The position numbers and the translations under genes were made by a program. The notes under the pieces are model-generated. The model had not been told where the DNA came from and ran no database searches. It saw only the letters and a list, made by a program, of their open reading frames with translations. Source: Paraburkholderia phenazinium (lineage in GTDB: Bacteria; Pseudomonadota; Gammaproteobacteria; Burkholderiales; Burkholderiaceae). From it: a DNA stretch of 64,000 nt. Location: contig NZ_FSRU01000003.1 in NCBI RefSeq assembly GCF_900142845.1, positions 496,001 through 560,000 on the forward strand, given 5' to 3'. Shown here in pieces: positions 25,541 through 33,667 of this stretch (position 1 is the stretch's first letter; each line of letters begins with the position of its first letter).

Positions 25541-25600
25541 GGTGTCGACGATTCCTGGAGCAGTGTCGAATGCCCCTTCATGGCCGGACTGAGGCCGACA
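25541..25600. repeat. Dispersed intergenic repeat, copy 12
   Basis: GTGTCGACGATTCCTGGAGC then AGTGTCGAATGCCCCTTCAT, GGCCGGACTGAGGCCGAC. Shares the CCCTTCATGGC stretch with the copy at 24751-24825 and GTCGACGA with the copy at 23918. Confidence 0.45.
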
Positions 25601-25668
25601 ACAACCGGCTCCGTGCGCCCCACATCCGCCTAGCGTCTTTCCTGAAGCAGTCGTTAAAAGATGATTAG

Positions 25669-25767
25669 GATCACGATCTATGGATGGCGTTCTTCGAGGA
25701 CCCGGATAGGCACACTCTAGCGCCAATGCATGAAGCGCCGAAAGGTTACATTCCGATGATCACCTAA
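25669..25767 (+). pseudogene. C-terminal remnant of a VOC/glyoxalase-family protein
   Basis: The frame ending in TAA at 25765-25767 reads DHDLWMAFFEDPDRHTLAPM and then HEAPKGYIPMIT. L-W-M-A-F-F-x-D-P-D-x-H/N-x-L-A is the characteristic end of vicinal-oxygen-chelate proteins (glyoxalase, bleomycin-resistance and dioxygenase relatives), including the last metal-ligand region. An in-frame stop directly precedes it and no N-terminal domain is visible. Confidence 0.72.
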
Positions 25768-25803
25768 GGTAACGGCGTCTGCCCAAACTTTTATTCATCT
25801 AAC

Positions 25804-25837
25804 AAATACAGGACCGTCAACTCAACGGTCCGTATTT
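25804..25837 (-). terminator. Hairpin, probable terminator of the exported-protein gene
   Basis: AAATAC-A-GGACCGT and ACGGTCC-GTATTT form a 13-base stem with one bulged A around CAACTCA. Read leftward it is followed by a short T-rich stretch, so it probably ends transcription of the gene at 25903-26361. Confidence 0.6.
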
Positions 25838-25902
25838 GGCCTCCTCGCACGCCACCGCCACGACGCCCGGCCTAGGCAATACATCAGCGCATCTCTGGCG
25901 TC

Positions 25903-26361
25903 TCAGCGTACCGGTTCGATCTTGAAAGCATCGACTGCTACACCAAGGTCCACGCCTTCGCCGCTGCCGCTCAACGCCATCGACGTCGTTCCCTTGGTCA
26001 GCACCTGTGCGGTACCGCTACTCCCTGCACCGGCCGAAGCACCGGCCTGCGCATAACTGCCGTACACATCCCTGATGCTGTAGACATGGGTGATATCGCC
26101 GTGGCCGCTGACGTGAAACTTGCCGGCCGTCAGGCCACCGCCATGCACGCTGATGGTGACAGCGGCCCTCTGCCCATTATCGCAAGTTACTCTGCCGCGT
26201 CCTTCGGCGTGCTGATAAATCGCCGACCATCCGGACATGCTGAAGGTCAGATGGCATTTCACCGGCGCGCCGCCTGCCTGGGCCGGAGTAGCGGTCAAGC
26301 CCGTCAGCGCACCCACGCACAGCAATGTGGCGGCAGTCGATACAAGGGTATGCTTGCTCAT
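25903..26361 (-). CDS. Exported protein of unknown function
   Basis: A protein of 152 residues with a Sec signal peptide (MSKHTLVSTAATLLCVGALT, then GLTATPAQA before the mature part). The mature chain is glycine- and serine-rich and has two cysteines (VKCHLTF and VTCDNGQ) likely to form a disulphide. Its end (GSGEGVDLGVAVDAFKIEPV) recalls DUF992-like exported proteins, but the match is loose. Start 26361 is supported by AGGAGA six bases upstream. It is expected to be periplasmic or outer-surface. Confidence 0.8.
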   Translation of the reverse strand: MSKHTLVSTAATLLCVGALTGLTATPAQAGGAPVKCHLTFSMSGWSAIYQHAEGRGRVTCDNGQRAAVTISVHGGGLTAGKFHVSGHGDITHVYSIRDVYGSYAQAGASAGAGSSGTAQVLTKGTTSMALSGSGEGVDLGVAVDAFKIEPVR

Positions 26362-26515
26362 AGAAGTCTCCTGGCACGTGAAACATGAACATAGGATAAC
26401 CAGTGTAACCGTCATTCGCAGTGGCCCACCGGTGATGAACGCAGGAACGCAAATGGGATTGCGAACACAAACCGAATATCTGGTCACGCCGGGCGCCGGT
26501 AGACACCACCAATGA

Positions 26516-26968
26516 TCAGGCCAGGTGCTTAGCCATAAATACCCGCTTCAGGCCATTCTCCTCGGCGCGGTGCGTCTCGGCATAACCAATGCGAGAGTAA
26601 AGCGCGATATTTTCCGTCATGGTCTCGTGGGTGTAGAGCCTGATGACGCGGTAGCCTGCCGCTCTGGCTGAGTACTCGGCGTATTCCAACAGGCTGCGGC
26701 CTATTCCTGTTCCCTTGGCGGAAGGTGCTACGGCCACGTTGTCCAGTAGCATCGCATCCTGCTCCGGGATCAGCACAAGAAGGCCTTGTATGGCACCTTC
26801 CAGTTCGACAACATAGACCCGGCCCTCGCTGATCAGTACTTCATAGTCGTCCAACATCGGTCCCGGCTGCCGCCCGATACGACTGATATAAGGCGAGTAG
26901 GCGTGTCGAACGATCTCCTCGATAGCTTGACGGTCAGCGAGAATGGCGATTCGGGGATGGGGATGCAT
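26516..26968 (-). CDS. GNAT-family N-acetyltransferase
   Basis: A 150-residue acetyltransferase with the motif LLDNVAVAPSAKGTGIGRSL (acetyl-CoA loop G-T-G-I-G) and the following helix LLEYAEYSARAAGYRVIRLY. Motif B is MTENIALYSRIGYAETHRA. The layout is that of typical small-molecule or antibiotic-modifying GNAT enzymes; the substrate cannot be predicted. It shares its direction with the exported-protein gene downstream but is separated from it by about 150 bases. Confidence 0.88.
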   Translation of the reverse strand: MHPHPRIAILADRQAIEEIVRHAYSPYISRIGRQPGPMLDDYEVLISEGRVYVVELEGAIQGLLVLIPEQDAMLLDNVAVAPSAKGTGIGRSLLEYAEYSARAAGYRVIRLYTHETMTENIALYSRIGYAETHRAEENGLKRVFMAKHLA

Positions 26969-27049
26969 TGGAATGTTTCCGAAGTAGTCGGCGACTAACA
27001 GCAGTTCACCGGAACGAGCGCATGGAATCCAAAACGGCGAGAACCCACA

Positions 27050-28288
27050 TCAATAGCACTCCACAACCTTCCGAACCCCCGCCGGCGAAACCGCCAGCCG
27101 TTGAAGTTCCACCCTCGCCGCGTCCACCTCGCCCCGCTCCAGCACTTCCGCAATCGACAGCAATTCGCCGAGCACACCACCACCGCTAAGAATAGCCACC
27201 CGGATGGAATCGGAAACAGGTAGCTCCTCGACAAAGCTGCGCAATTCCATGTGATACGCGACATGCAGTAGCGACAGCATACCCGTCAGATAGGCCGTAG
27301 CCGCCAGCGAGCGCGATCCGTCCTCCATCGCCTCGATCGCTTCTTCCATGAAAAGCGCCCGTCGTTGCGCAAGCAGCACAAGCGGATCATCCGCGACCGG
27401 AAGGCCGTCCCGGTTAACGTAAAGCAGAAGTCCACACCAATGCAAAAGTCTGCGGCTACCCGCGATTGACAACGCTTGCTTCAGCGATGAAATGCGCTCC
27501 GTTTTACCGTTCGACTGCTCGCTGCTATTTGCAAGCCGCAACAGTTGAGCAACCAGCAGTGGCGTCTCTCTTAGCGCCCCCGCAATACTACCCAACGCGG
27601 CATCGCTGCCGACCAGTTCGACCACGTGAAGAATCGCCTTGACTGGCGGCATCGCGTGCTTGCCTGAAAGAATCTGCGGTTTGGCGAAGTAATAGCCCTG
27701 CAGCAGATCACAACCCAGTTGCCGGGCCAGCTCCGCATCCTCAGTACTTTCGATTTTCTTGGCGAGCACGACCTTTCCCGCCCGTTTGAACTGACCGACC
27801 AGCTCCGCTAACACCGAACGCTCCACAGACGGCCAGTCGATCTTGACGATGTCGACGGAAGGAAGAAACCCTCGGATCTCGTCAGTCATACCCGTGACGT
27901 CGTCCAGCGCTATCTGGAAGCCCGCTCCTCGCAACTCGCTGCAGCGTCGCGAGAGGTTCGATGTCAGTTCGGCAGACTTCCTGATCTCAAGAACGAAGCG
28001 TGACGCCGGCAGCACATACGGGTAATCCGAAAACAGAAAATCATGCGCGCAGTTCAGAAAGCAGGCCTTACTGGCGGAAAGCCGTTCGAGACCGATCGAG
28101 CCCAATGCGCGTTCTATCAGCGCCGTCGTACTCCGCAGTTCGTCCCCTATCCGTGCCGCTCCCGCGGCCCCGTCCCTGAAAAGCAGTTCGTAAGCGACAA
28201 CGCGCCCCGCCCGATCCATGACGGGTTGACGTGCCACAAACACGTCGGCATCGCCCGGCGCGACGGGATCAATGGGAATGCTGCTCAC
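27050..28288 (-). CDS. EAL-HDOD (YuxH-type) signalling protein with degenerate EAL domain
   Basis: A cytoplasmic protein of 412 residues. The N-terminal part is an EAL-like domain (about 15-200): VFVARQPVMDRAGRVVAYEL holds ELL in place of E-A-L, then IALDDVTGM and VDIVKIDWPS correspond to later motifs, and LLQGYYFAKP closes it. The C-terminal HDOD domain covers about 205-400 (PPVKAILHVVELVGSD onward). With E-A-L replaced, it probably does not cleave cyclic di-GMP and acts instead by binding partners, often in motility or stress control. A GTG start at 28288 has AGAGG six bases upstream. Confidence 0.88.
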   Translation of the reverse strand: MSSIPIDPVAPGDADVFVARQPVMDRAGRVVAYELLFRDGAAGAARIGDELRSTTALIERALGSIGLERLSASKACFLNCAHDFLFSDYPYVLPASRFVLEIRKSAELTSNLSRRCSELRGAGFQIALDDVTGMTDEIRGFLPSVDIVKIDWPSVERSVLAELVGQFKRAGKVVLAKKIESTEDAELARQLGCDLLQGYYFAKPQILSGKHAMPPVKAILHVVELVGSDAALGSIAGALRETPLLVAQLLRLANSSEQSNGKTERISSLKQALSIAGSRRLLHWCGLLLYVNRDGLPVADDPLVLLAQRRALFMEEAIEAMEDGSRSLAATAYLTGMLSLLHVAYHMELRSFVEELPVSDSIRVAILSGGGVLGELLSIAEVLERGEVDAARVELQRLAVSPAGVRKVVECY

Positions 28289-28350
28289 GACGACCTCTGA
28301 AAGGAAGGCTTGAAGATGGATACGACGACACACCTAGGCTCGAACCTCAA

Positions 28351-28430
28351 GGCAGGATTGTCGGCGATTCCAGCGTGCCTGTCCAAAGGACACATCGTGG
28401 CCGCTCGCTGCTTCATGCGAACGGCATGGA
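28351..28430. repeat. Dispersed intergenic repeat, copy 13
   Basis: GCAGGATTGTCGGCGATTCC and CAAAGGACACATCGTGGCCG, then CTCGCTGCTTCATGCGAACG. The end resembles 24791-24825. It is the last recognisable copy; none was found from here to the end of the window. Confidence 0.5.
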
Positions 28431-28451
28431 TTGCCTGAATCCAGGCCGGGT

Positions 28452-28976
28452 TTAAGACCGGGCGGCAGTTGTACCCAATGATTGCGCAGTCTCGCGCGCT
28501 GCCCGTTGCCTTCCAATCTGCAACATCGCGATACTGGCAAGAATCAAGGCGATGGCGCTCACTTCCAATACACCAACCTTTTCCCCGACGACCCACCCAA
28601 TCAGTAGCGCAACGGTAGGTGTAATGTAAGTTGAACCCGAGGCCGCAACGGCTCCGAGTTCCTGCAGCAGAAAGTAGTAGAGCAGAAAGGCGGTTCCGGT
28701 TCCCAGGATACCCAGTCCGACCACGACGCCGGCTGCCGCCCGCCAATCGTGCAGGATGTGCCCTATCCCGGTGAAGTCTGTGAGTACGGTCAGGATCAGC
28801 AGGGCCAGTCCCATCTGCCACGTGACCAACGCCAGCGGCGGAAGGCTGAATGGCGATAGAAAACGGCGGACGTAAACATACGACGTCCCGAGGACGATCG
28901 AACCGGCCAGCATCCAGAAGACGTCGGCGAGATCGATGGGGTTGCCTGCACCTTCCCAAGGCCGCGCCGTCAGCAC
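28452..28976 (-). pseudogene. EamA/DMT-family transporter, N-terminal half missing
   Basis: 174 codons match the second EamA repeat with about five helices: VFWMLAGSIVLGTSYVYVRR, LPPLALVTWQMGLALLILTV and GTGTAFLLYYFLLQELGAVA, then ITPTVALLIGWVVGEKV. The family normally has ten helices in about 300 residues. The frame upstream stops within a dozen codons and the next DNA belongs to a different gene, so the first half is lost. The GTG at 28976 has no convincing site. This is a second half-transporter in the window, not an obvious copy of the one at 1298-1828. Confidence 0.75.
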
Positions 28977-29021
28977 AATGCCGGATCGAAACAGGCGTAC
29001 TGCGCGAATTCAGAGGACAAG

Positions 29022-29423
29022 CTAGCCGAAAACCCGTGTCCATGCTGACCGGAGACGTCGCGCGCGGTCCTCGAAGAGATATGACGCAACGAGCGTCAAC
29101 AGACCCGAAATCAGCCCCGTCACGACGTGCTCCACAAAGGGAAACCGGTAGTGGCTCTTATGCGAGAAGACGTCGCCTGACATCGTCAGCACGCCCATGA
29201 CCAGCGCGTTGCCGTAGCGGTTTTCGTAGCATTTCGCCGCGGGCGTGAAGGTCAAAAGGATGGCGAGGAGTCCAGTGAAGAGACCCGTCTGAAATGCAAT
29301 GGTCCAGTGGGCGAGGCTCATGACATTGCCCCAGCTCCCCGGCATGCAACTCATGCACGCGCTGGTCGGCTGCCAGAAACGCTGGACAAACAGCTTGATA
29401 CGCCGCTTCCATTCGCTTGACAC
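29022..29423 (-). CDS. Small inner-membrane protein, function unknown
   Basis: A 133-residue protein with two to three hydrophobic segments: MSLAHWTIAFQTGLFTGLLA through ILLTFTPA, then ALVMGVLTMSGDVF, and FVEHVVTGLISGLLTLVASY. The N terminus is basic (SEWKRRIKLFVQRFW), followed by a CMSCMPG cysteine pair. I do not recognise the family. Its 3-prime end lies next to the truncated EamA gene. Confidence 0.7.
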   Translation of the reverse strand: MSSEWKRRIKLFVQRFWQPTSACMSCMPGSWGNVMSLAHWTIAFQTGLFTGLLAILLTFTPAAKCYENRYGNALVMGVLTMSGDVFSHKSHYRFPFVEHVVTGLISGLLTLVASYLFEDRARRLRSAWTRVFG

Positions 29424-29615
29424 AACGTATCTCCATCTATGCCCTTGCCACGGCTGAAGCCCATACTACACCGCGATGACGCGGCCATCGCTTCGACCGG
29501 GACCACAATGGGCGCGTGCACAAGCGGCACAGCGTCTCGCGATTGATGAAACTGTTATTCTGTCTTCTTCCGACTGTCGCATGGTCGCTCCTGGTGGACC
29601 AACCGCCTGGCATGA

Positions 29616-30677
<1,062 letters not shown>

Positions 30678-30806
30678 GCCTGGCGACGCACCACGCCGGC
30701 GCACTATCGAGCCTTTCGGGTAATAAACGACGCCGCCACTCCAAGAAGGGTATACAGTGGGCAAAGGACGGCTCGCGCCTCGCGACCTCCAGCTTCGGGA
30801 TCAATC

Positions 30807-30998
30807 ATGCAATCAAAGACCAAACCCGCTTCGGCCACTGTCCATAGCGTGAGTTCGTACGCCCACGAACGCCGGACGAATGCCCTTGTTCTCGAGACGG
30901 CGGACGCTTTGCGTGCAGAACAGCGCCGCGTGAATGATGCCACTATTGATTCGAACGCCAGTAAGTGGCGTTACTCCGTCACACGCAGGGAAGGCTGA
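30807..30998 (+). CDS. Possible small protein upstream of the DUF1488 gene
   Basis: A 63-codon frame, polar and basic (ERRTNALVLETADALRAEQR). It ends two bases before the GTG start of the DUF1488 gene, which would fit translational coupling. No known family is recognised and the ribosome binding site is poor, so it may be chance. Confidence 0.35.
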   Translation: MQSKTKPASATVHSVSSYAHERRTNALVLETADALRAEQRRVNDATIDSNASKWRYSVTRREG

Positions 30999-31000
30999 TC

Positions 31001-31252
31001 GTGGCGCTTGAATTCCCCAATCCCAGTCGTAGTTACGATGCCGCAAGACATTGTGTGTGTTTCTGGGGTTACGACAATTCGCGCGAGATCACTTTCCAGA
31101 TTGACGACGCGATGATCCGAAATCTGCAGCCCGATGCCGGCTCAGACGAGCGTTCGATACTCAGTGCGTTCGACCAGTTCCGCGAGAAGCTCCTCGATAT
31201 CGCTCGCAAGCGGTATGTAGCCGGCCCACAGAACCGGTATTCCATTTCCTGA
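31001..31252 (+). CDS. DUF1488-family protein
   Basis: An 83-residue protein. LEFPNPSRSYDAARHCVCFW, then GYDNSREITFQIDDAMIRNL, and a helical tail (FDQFREKLLDIARKRYV) are the signature of DUF1488, a small family common in Burkholderiales with no known function. The GTG start is supported by AGGGAAGG about eight bases upstream. Its 3-prime end overlaps the opposite-strand end of the hydrolase pseudogene by about 180 bases. Confidence 0.85.
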   Translation: MALEFPNPSRSYDAARHCVCFWGYDNSREITFQIDDAMIRNLQPDAGSDERSILSAFDQFREKLLDIARKRYVAGPQNRYSIS

Positions 31253-31680
31253 GCAACCGTCTCCGGCGATAATTCGCATTCCTGCAGATGGGCGCGGACA
31301 AAGCGCGCCACTTCCGCTCGCAGTTCCCGGTCTTCCGGCGCCCCCATAAAGCCGCCGTGGGGCATGGTTTCGAAGATGTGCAACTCGCAGGGAACGCTCG
31401 CGCGCAACTGGCCGGCCAACTGGGCCATGGCGGCGCCGTATTGCGCGTCGACGGCGGCTTTGAAGCGCATCCAGCCGTCGATGTCCTCGGGGTGGGGCGG
31501 GCTATGCAAGGCGTTCAGCGGCATGCCGTCGGCATTCACCGGGCGGCGCAGCGCGGCCTGAGCCTCCGCGCTGATGCTTTGAGGAAAGCGGATGTCATGG
31601 ACCAGCTCAGCCTCGGGCAACGCATAGCCGCGCAGCTCAGCTTTAGGACACACATGCAGGGTCAATTCGCCGGCGGCCAT
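31069..31680 (-). pseudogene. Alpha/beta hydrolase lacking its catalytic core
   Basis: 203 codons begin with an ATG overlapping the end of the GFA gene. The first 115 residues (for example IRFPQSISAEAQAALRRPV) resemble the N-terminal region of hydrolase-fold-3 esterases. These jump directly to ELHIFETMPHGGFMGAPEDR, the C-terminal histidine region. The oxyanion H-G-G and the G-D-S-A-G nucleophile are missing, roughly 130 residues. The frame then runs on antisense through the DUF1488 gene, so the original stop is also lost. The reading is by eye. Confidence 0.6.
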
Positions 31681-32060
31681 TCGGGGTGGCGCGGAATCGG
31701 CTCGTCTTCGCAGATCCACGAACGATCGTGCGAAGTCCAGATATGCATAGCAGGCGTGACGCCGGGATCGTCGTCGAGGGTCGGCACTCGCAGAATGACG
31801 TGCGGCTGTTCGGGACGTTCGGCAACGAGGTGCGTGCCGCAAACCGAACAGAAGTGCCGCAGCTTGCCCGGAGAAGATTCGAAACTGCGCAACAGGCTCT
31901 CGCCGGAGGTCCAGCGAAAGTGCTCTCGCTGCACGCGGGCAGTCGTGGCATATGCACTCGCGTGGGCCTTCTGACACGTCCGGCAGTGGCAATGAGAAAT
32001 AGCCGTGGACAGCGCGTCTACCTGATAGCCGACCGCCCCGCATAAGCAGCTGCCTTTCAT
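31662..32060 (-). CDS. GFA-family (CENP-V-like) zinc protein
   Basis: A protein of about 132 residues with the two zinc sites of the GFA family: CLCGAV and HCHCRTCQKAH near the N terminus and CSVCGTHL in the middle. Family members include glutathione-dependent formaldehyde-activating enzyme, but most have no proven activity. The start at MKGSCLCGAV (32060) fits the GAGG site nine bases earlier; an ATG two codons upstream is also possible. The hydrolase remnant begins within its last codons. Confidence 0.88.
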   Translation of the reverse strand: MKGSCLCGAVGYQVDALSTAISHCHCRTCQKAHASAYATTARVQREHFRWTSGESLLRSFESSPGKLRHFCSVCGTHLVAERPEQPHVILRVPTLDDDPGVTPAMHIWTSHDRSWICEDEPIPRHPEWPPAN

Positions 32061-32153
32061 TTCCATCCGCCTCGATCCAGGTTGATCAACCGTTGACCCG
32101 TACACCTGCCAAACGAATCGCAGTGCGGGCCGCCGCGGCTTACGCGCCGCTAC

Positions 32154-33416
32154 CTACGCCGCCTCGCCGTTGGGGCACGCGACGGCCTCGGTCTGCAGTT
32201 GCGCCAGATGCCGCAGCAGTTTCGTCACCATGCCGACGACCGTGAGCGCGAGGATCACGAAGAACACTGCGAGCGGCGTCAGGACCTGCACCGACACGAA
32301 GCCGGCGAGCCCCATCATCGCCGACGACACCAGCAACAGCGCACACCCCAGGATCGCGCTCGTCAGGCCGGCGATATGCGGGAACAGCGAATTGCCCTTG
32401 GCCATCAGCGTGGGATACATCGCCCCGGCGCAGAAACCCATGACGAGCACAGGCGTGGCGAGCGTCCAGACGCGCAGGCCGGCCGTGAGCGCGAGCACCA
32501 GCATCGCGATCGACGACGCCGCCATCACGCGCGCACCGATCTGCAGCCGCCGCTCGGCGCTCGGCAAACGCGGGCTATGCACGCGATTCGACAGACCGCC
32601 CAGGAAGTACATCATCCCGATACCGAGTGCGAGGTAGGCGAAATAGGTCGGTGGCTTGTGCAAGGTGTTCTGCACCATGAACGGCCCGACGATGTTGAAC
32701 ACGAGCAGGATGCTGTAGCACAGCCCCTGCGCGAGAAAGCAGCTCTGGAACACGGGGCTCGAGAGCACTTTGCCGGCGTTGGTCAACAGCGTGCGCGGCG
32801 CGAGGTGCACCGGCCGCCGCAGCGTCTCGCGATAGCGCCACACCAGTGCCCACATCACAAGCGAATAGACGAGCAGGAAGACCAGGCAGGACTTCCAGCC
32901 GAACAAGGTTTGCAGATGGGCACCGATCACCGGCGCGACAATCGGTGCGAGTCCCCACGCAATCGCCATGTAGGTGAACGCGTGGACCAGCGCCTGACCG
33001 GAAAACGAATCGGTGATGATCGCCTTCGCGAGCAGGTTGGTGGCGGCGATACCGAAGCCCTGCAGACAGCGGGCGAGGAGGAACGTCTCAAGATTCGGCG
33101 CGGCGAGCGACAGCAGGCAGCCAATCGTAAAGATGACGAGACCGAAAGCCAGTACGGGCTTGCGCCCATGCGCGTCGGCGACGGGTCCGAAGACGAGCTG
33201 GCCGATCGCATAGGCCGCCATGTAGCCCGACACGCTCGACTGGATCGCCTGAGGCGAGGTCGCGAAGAAACGCGCCATGGCGGGTAGCGCGGGTACGTAA
33301 ATGTCGATCGCGAGCTGCCCGGCGGAGGCGAACAGGCAGATCAGGAGCAGCAGAAACCGCGGCGAGTTCGGCTCGCGCGCGGGCATGGCGGCGCGCTCGG
33401 GGATGGTGTGGTTCAT
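32154..33416 (-). CDS. Bcr/CflA-like MFS multidrug efflux transporter
   Basis: A 420-residue transporter with twelve helices. FLLLLICLFASAGQLAIDIY and VPALPAMARFFATSPQAIQS (helix 1 with the conserved acidic residue), GPVADAHGRKPVLAFGLVIF (motif A) and RCLQGFGIAATNLLAKAII are typical of the Bcr/CflA family, which exports bicyclomycin, chloramphenicol or sulphonamides and sometimes cysteine. It stands alone, with a perfect palindrome 40 bases upstream that may bind a repressor. Confidence 0.92.
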   Translation of the reverse strand: MNHTIPERAAMPAREPNSPRFLLLLICLFASAGQLAIDIYVPALPAMARFFATSPQAIQSSVSGYMAAYAIGQLVFGPVADAHGRKPVLAFGLVIFTIGCLLSLAAPNLETFLLARCLQGFGIAATNLLAKAIITDSFSGQALVHAFTYMAIAWGLAPIVAPVIGAHLQTLFGWKSCLVFLLVYSLVMWALVWRYRETLRRPVHLAPRTLLTNAGKVLSSPVFQSCFLAQGLCYSILLVFNIVGPFMVQNTLHKPPTYFAYLALGIGMMYFLGGLSNRVHSPRLPSAERRLQIGARVMAASSIAMLVLALTAGLRVWTLATPVLVMGFCAGAMYPTLMAKGNSLFPHIAGLTSAILGCALLLVSSAMMGLAGFVSVQVLTPLAVFFVILALTVVGMVTKLLRHLAQLQTEAVACPNGEAA

Positions 33417-33455
33417 GACGACATTGAAGAGACGGATTCCAGGGGCGCGACAGGT

Positions 33456-33479
33456 TACGCTGCGGGCGGCCGCAGCGTA
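33456..33479. promoter_or_regulatory. Perfect palindrome upstream of the MFS gene
   Basis: TACGCTGCGG-GCGG-CCGCAGCGTA is a perfect ten-base inverted repeat around four bases. It begins 40 bases before the transporter start, in the promoter or leader region. It could be an operator for a repressor (no regulator gene is adjacent) or an RNA hairpin. Confidence 0.5.
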
Positions 33480-33667
33480 TGTCTGGCGCCGTCGTCACGT
33501 ATTGTGCCTGTTATCGCGCAAATCGACGCGATACCCCTTGTTCCGTGTCCGCTTCCCGAGCGTCGGGCGCCGCCTGATTTGCCATGCTCTGTGCAGGTGC
33601 GTGCGCGGAGCGCCATGACGGATGGGTACCGGAACGCCTCGATACCCACCGCCACATCACTCGCCGT

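Larger units (their letters stand above)
25512..25902. other. Gene-free stretch with repeat, VOC remnant and terminator
   Basis: About 390 bases holding, in order, a repeat copy (25541-25600), the tail of a decayed VOC protein gene (25669-25767) and a strong hairpin (25804-25837). No intact gene is visible. Confidence 0.6.

Noticed and set aside
25804..25837. Integration-site (att) repeat
   Set aside because: The long hairpin has only one copy, no nearby integrase or tRNA, and lies directly after a gene, so a terminator is the simpler reading.
14112..28430. Superintegron-like cassette array
   Set aside because: No integrase gene is present, genes occur in both directions, and the repeats lack the paired R-Y-Y-Y-A-A-C and G-T-T-R-R-R-Y core sites of attC. 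The weaker cassette-like observation is kept as a finding.
28285..29043. 252-codon minus-strand frame overlapping the EamA fragment
   Set aside because: It is in a different frame from the recognisable transmembrane repeat and has shadow-like Arg/Ser/Pro-rich composition.
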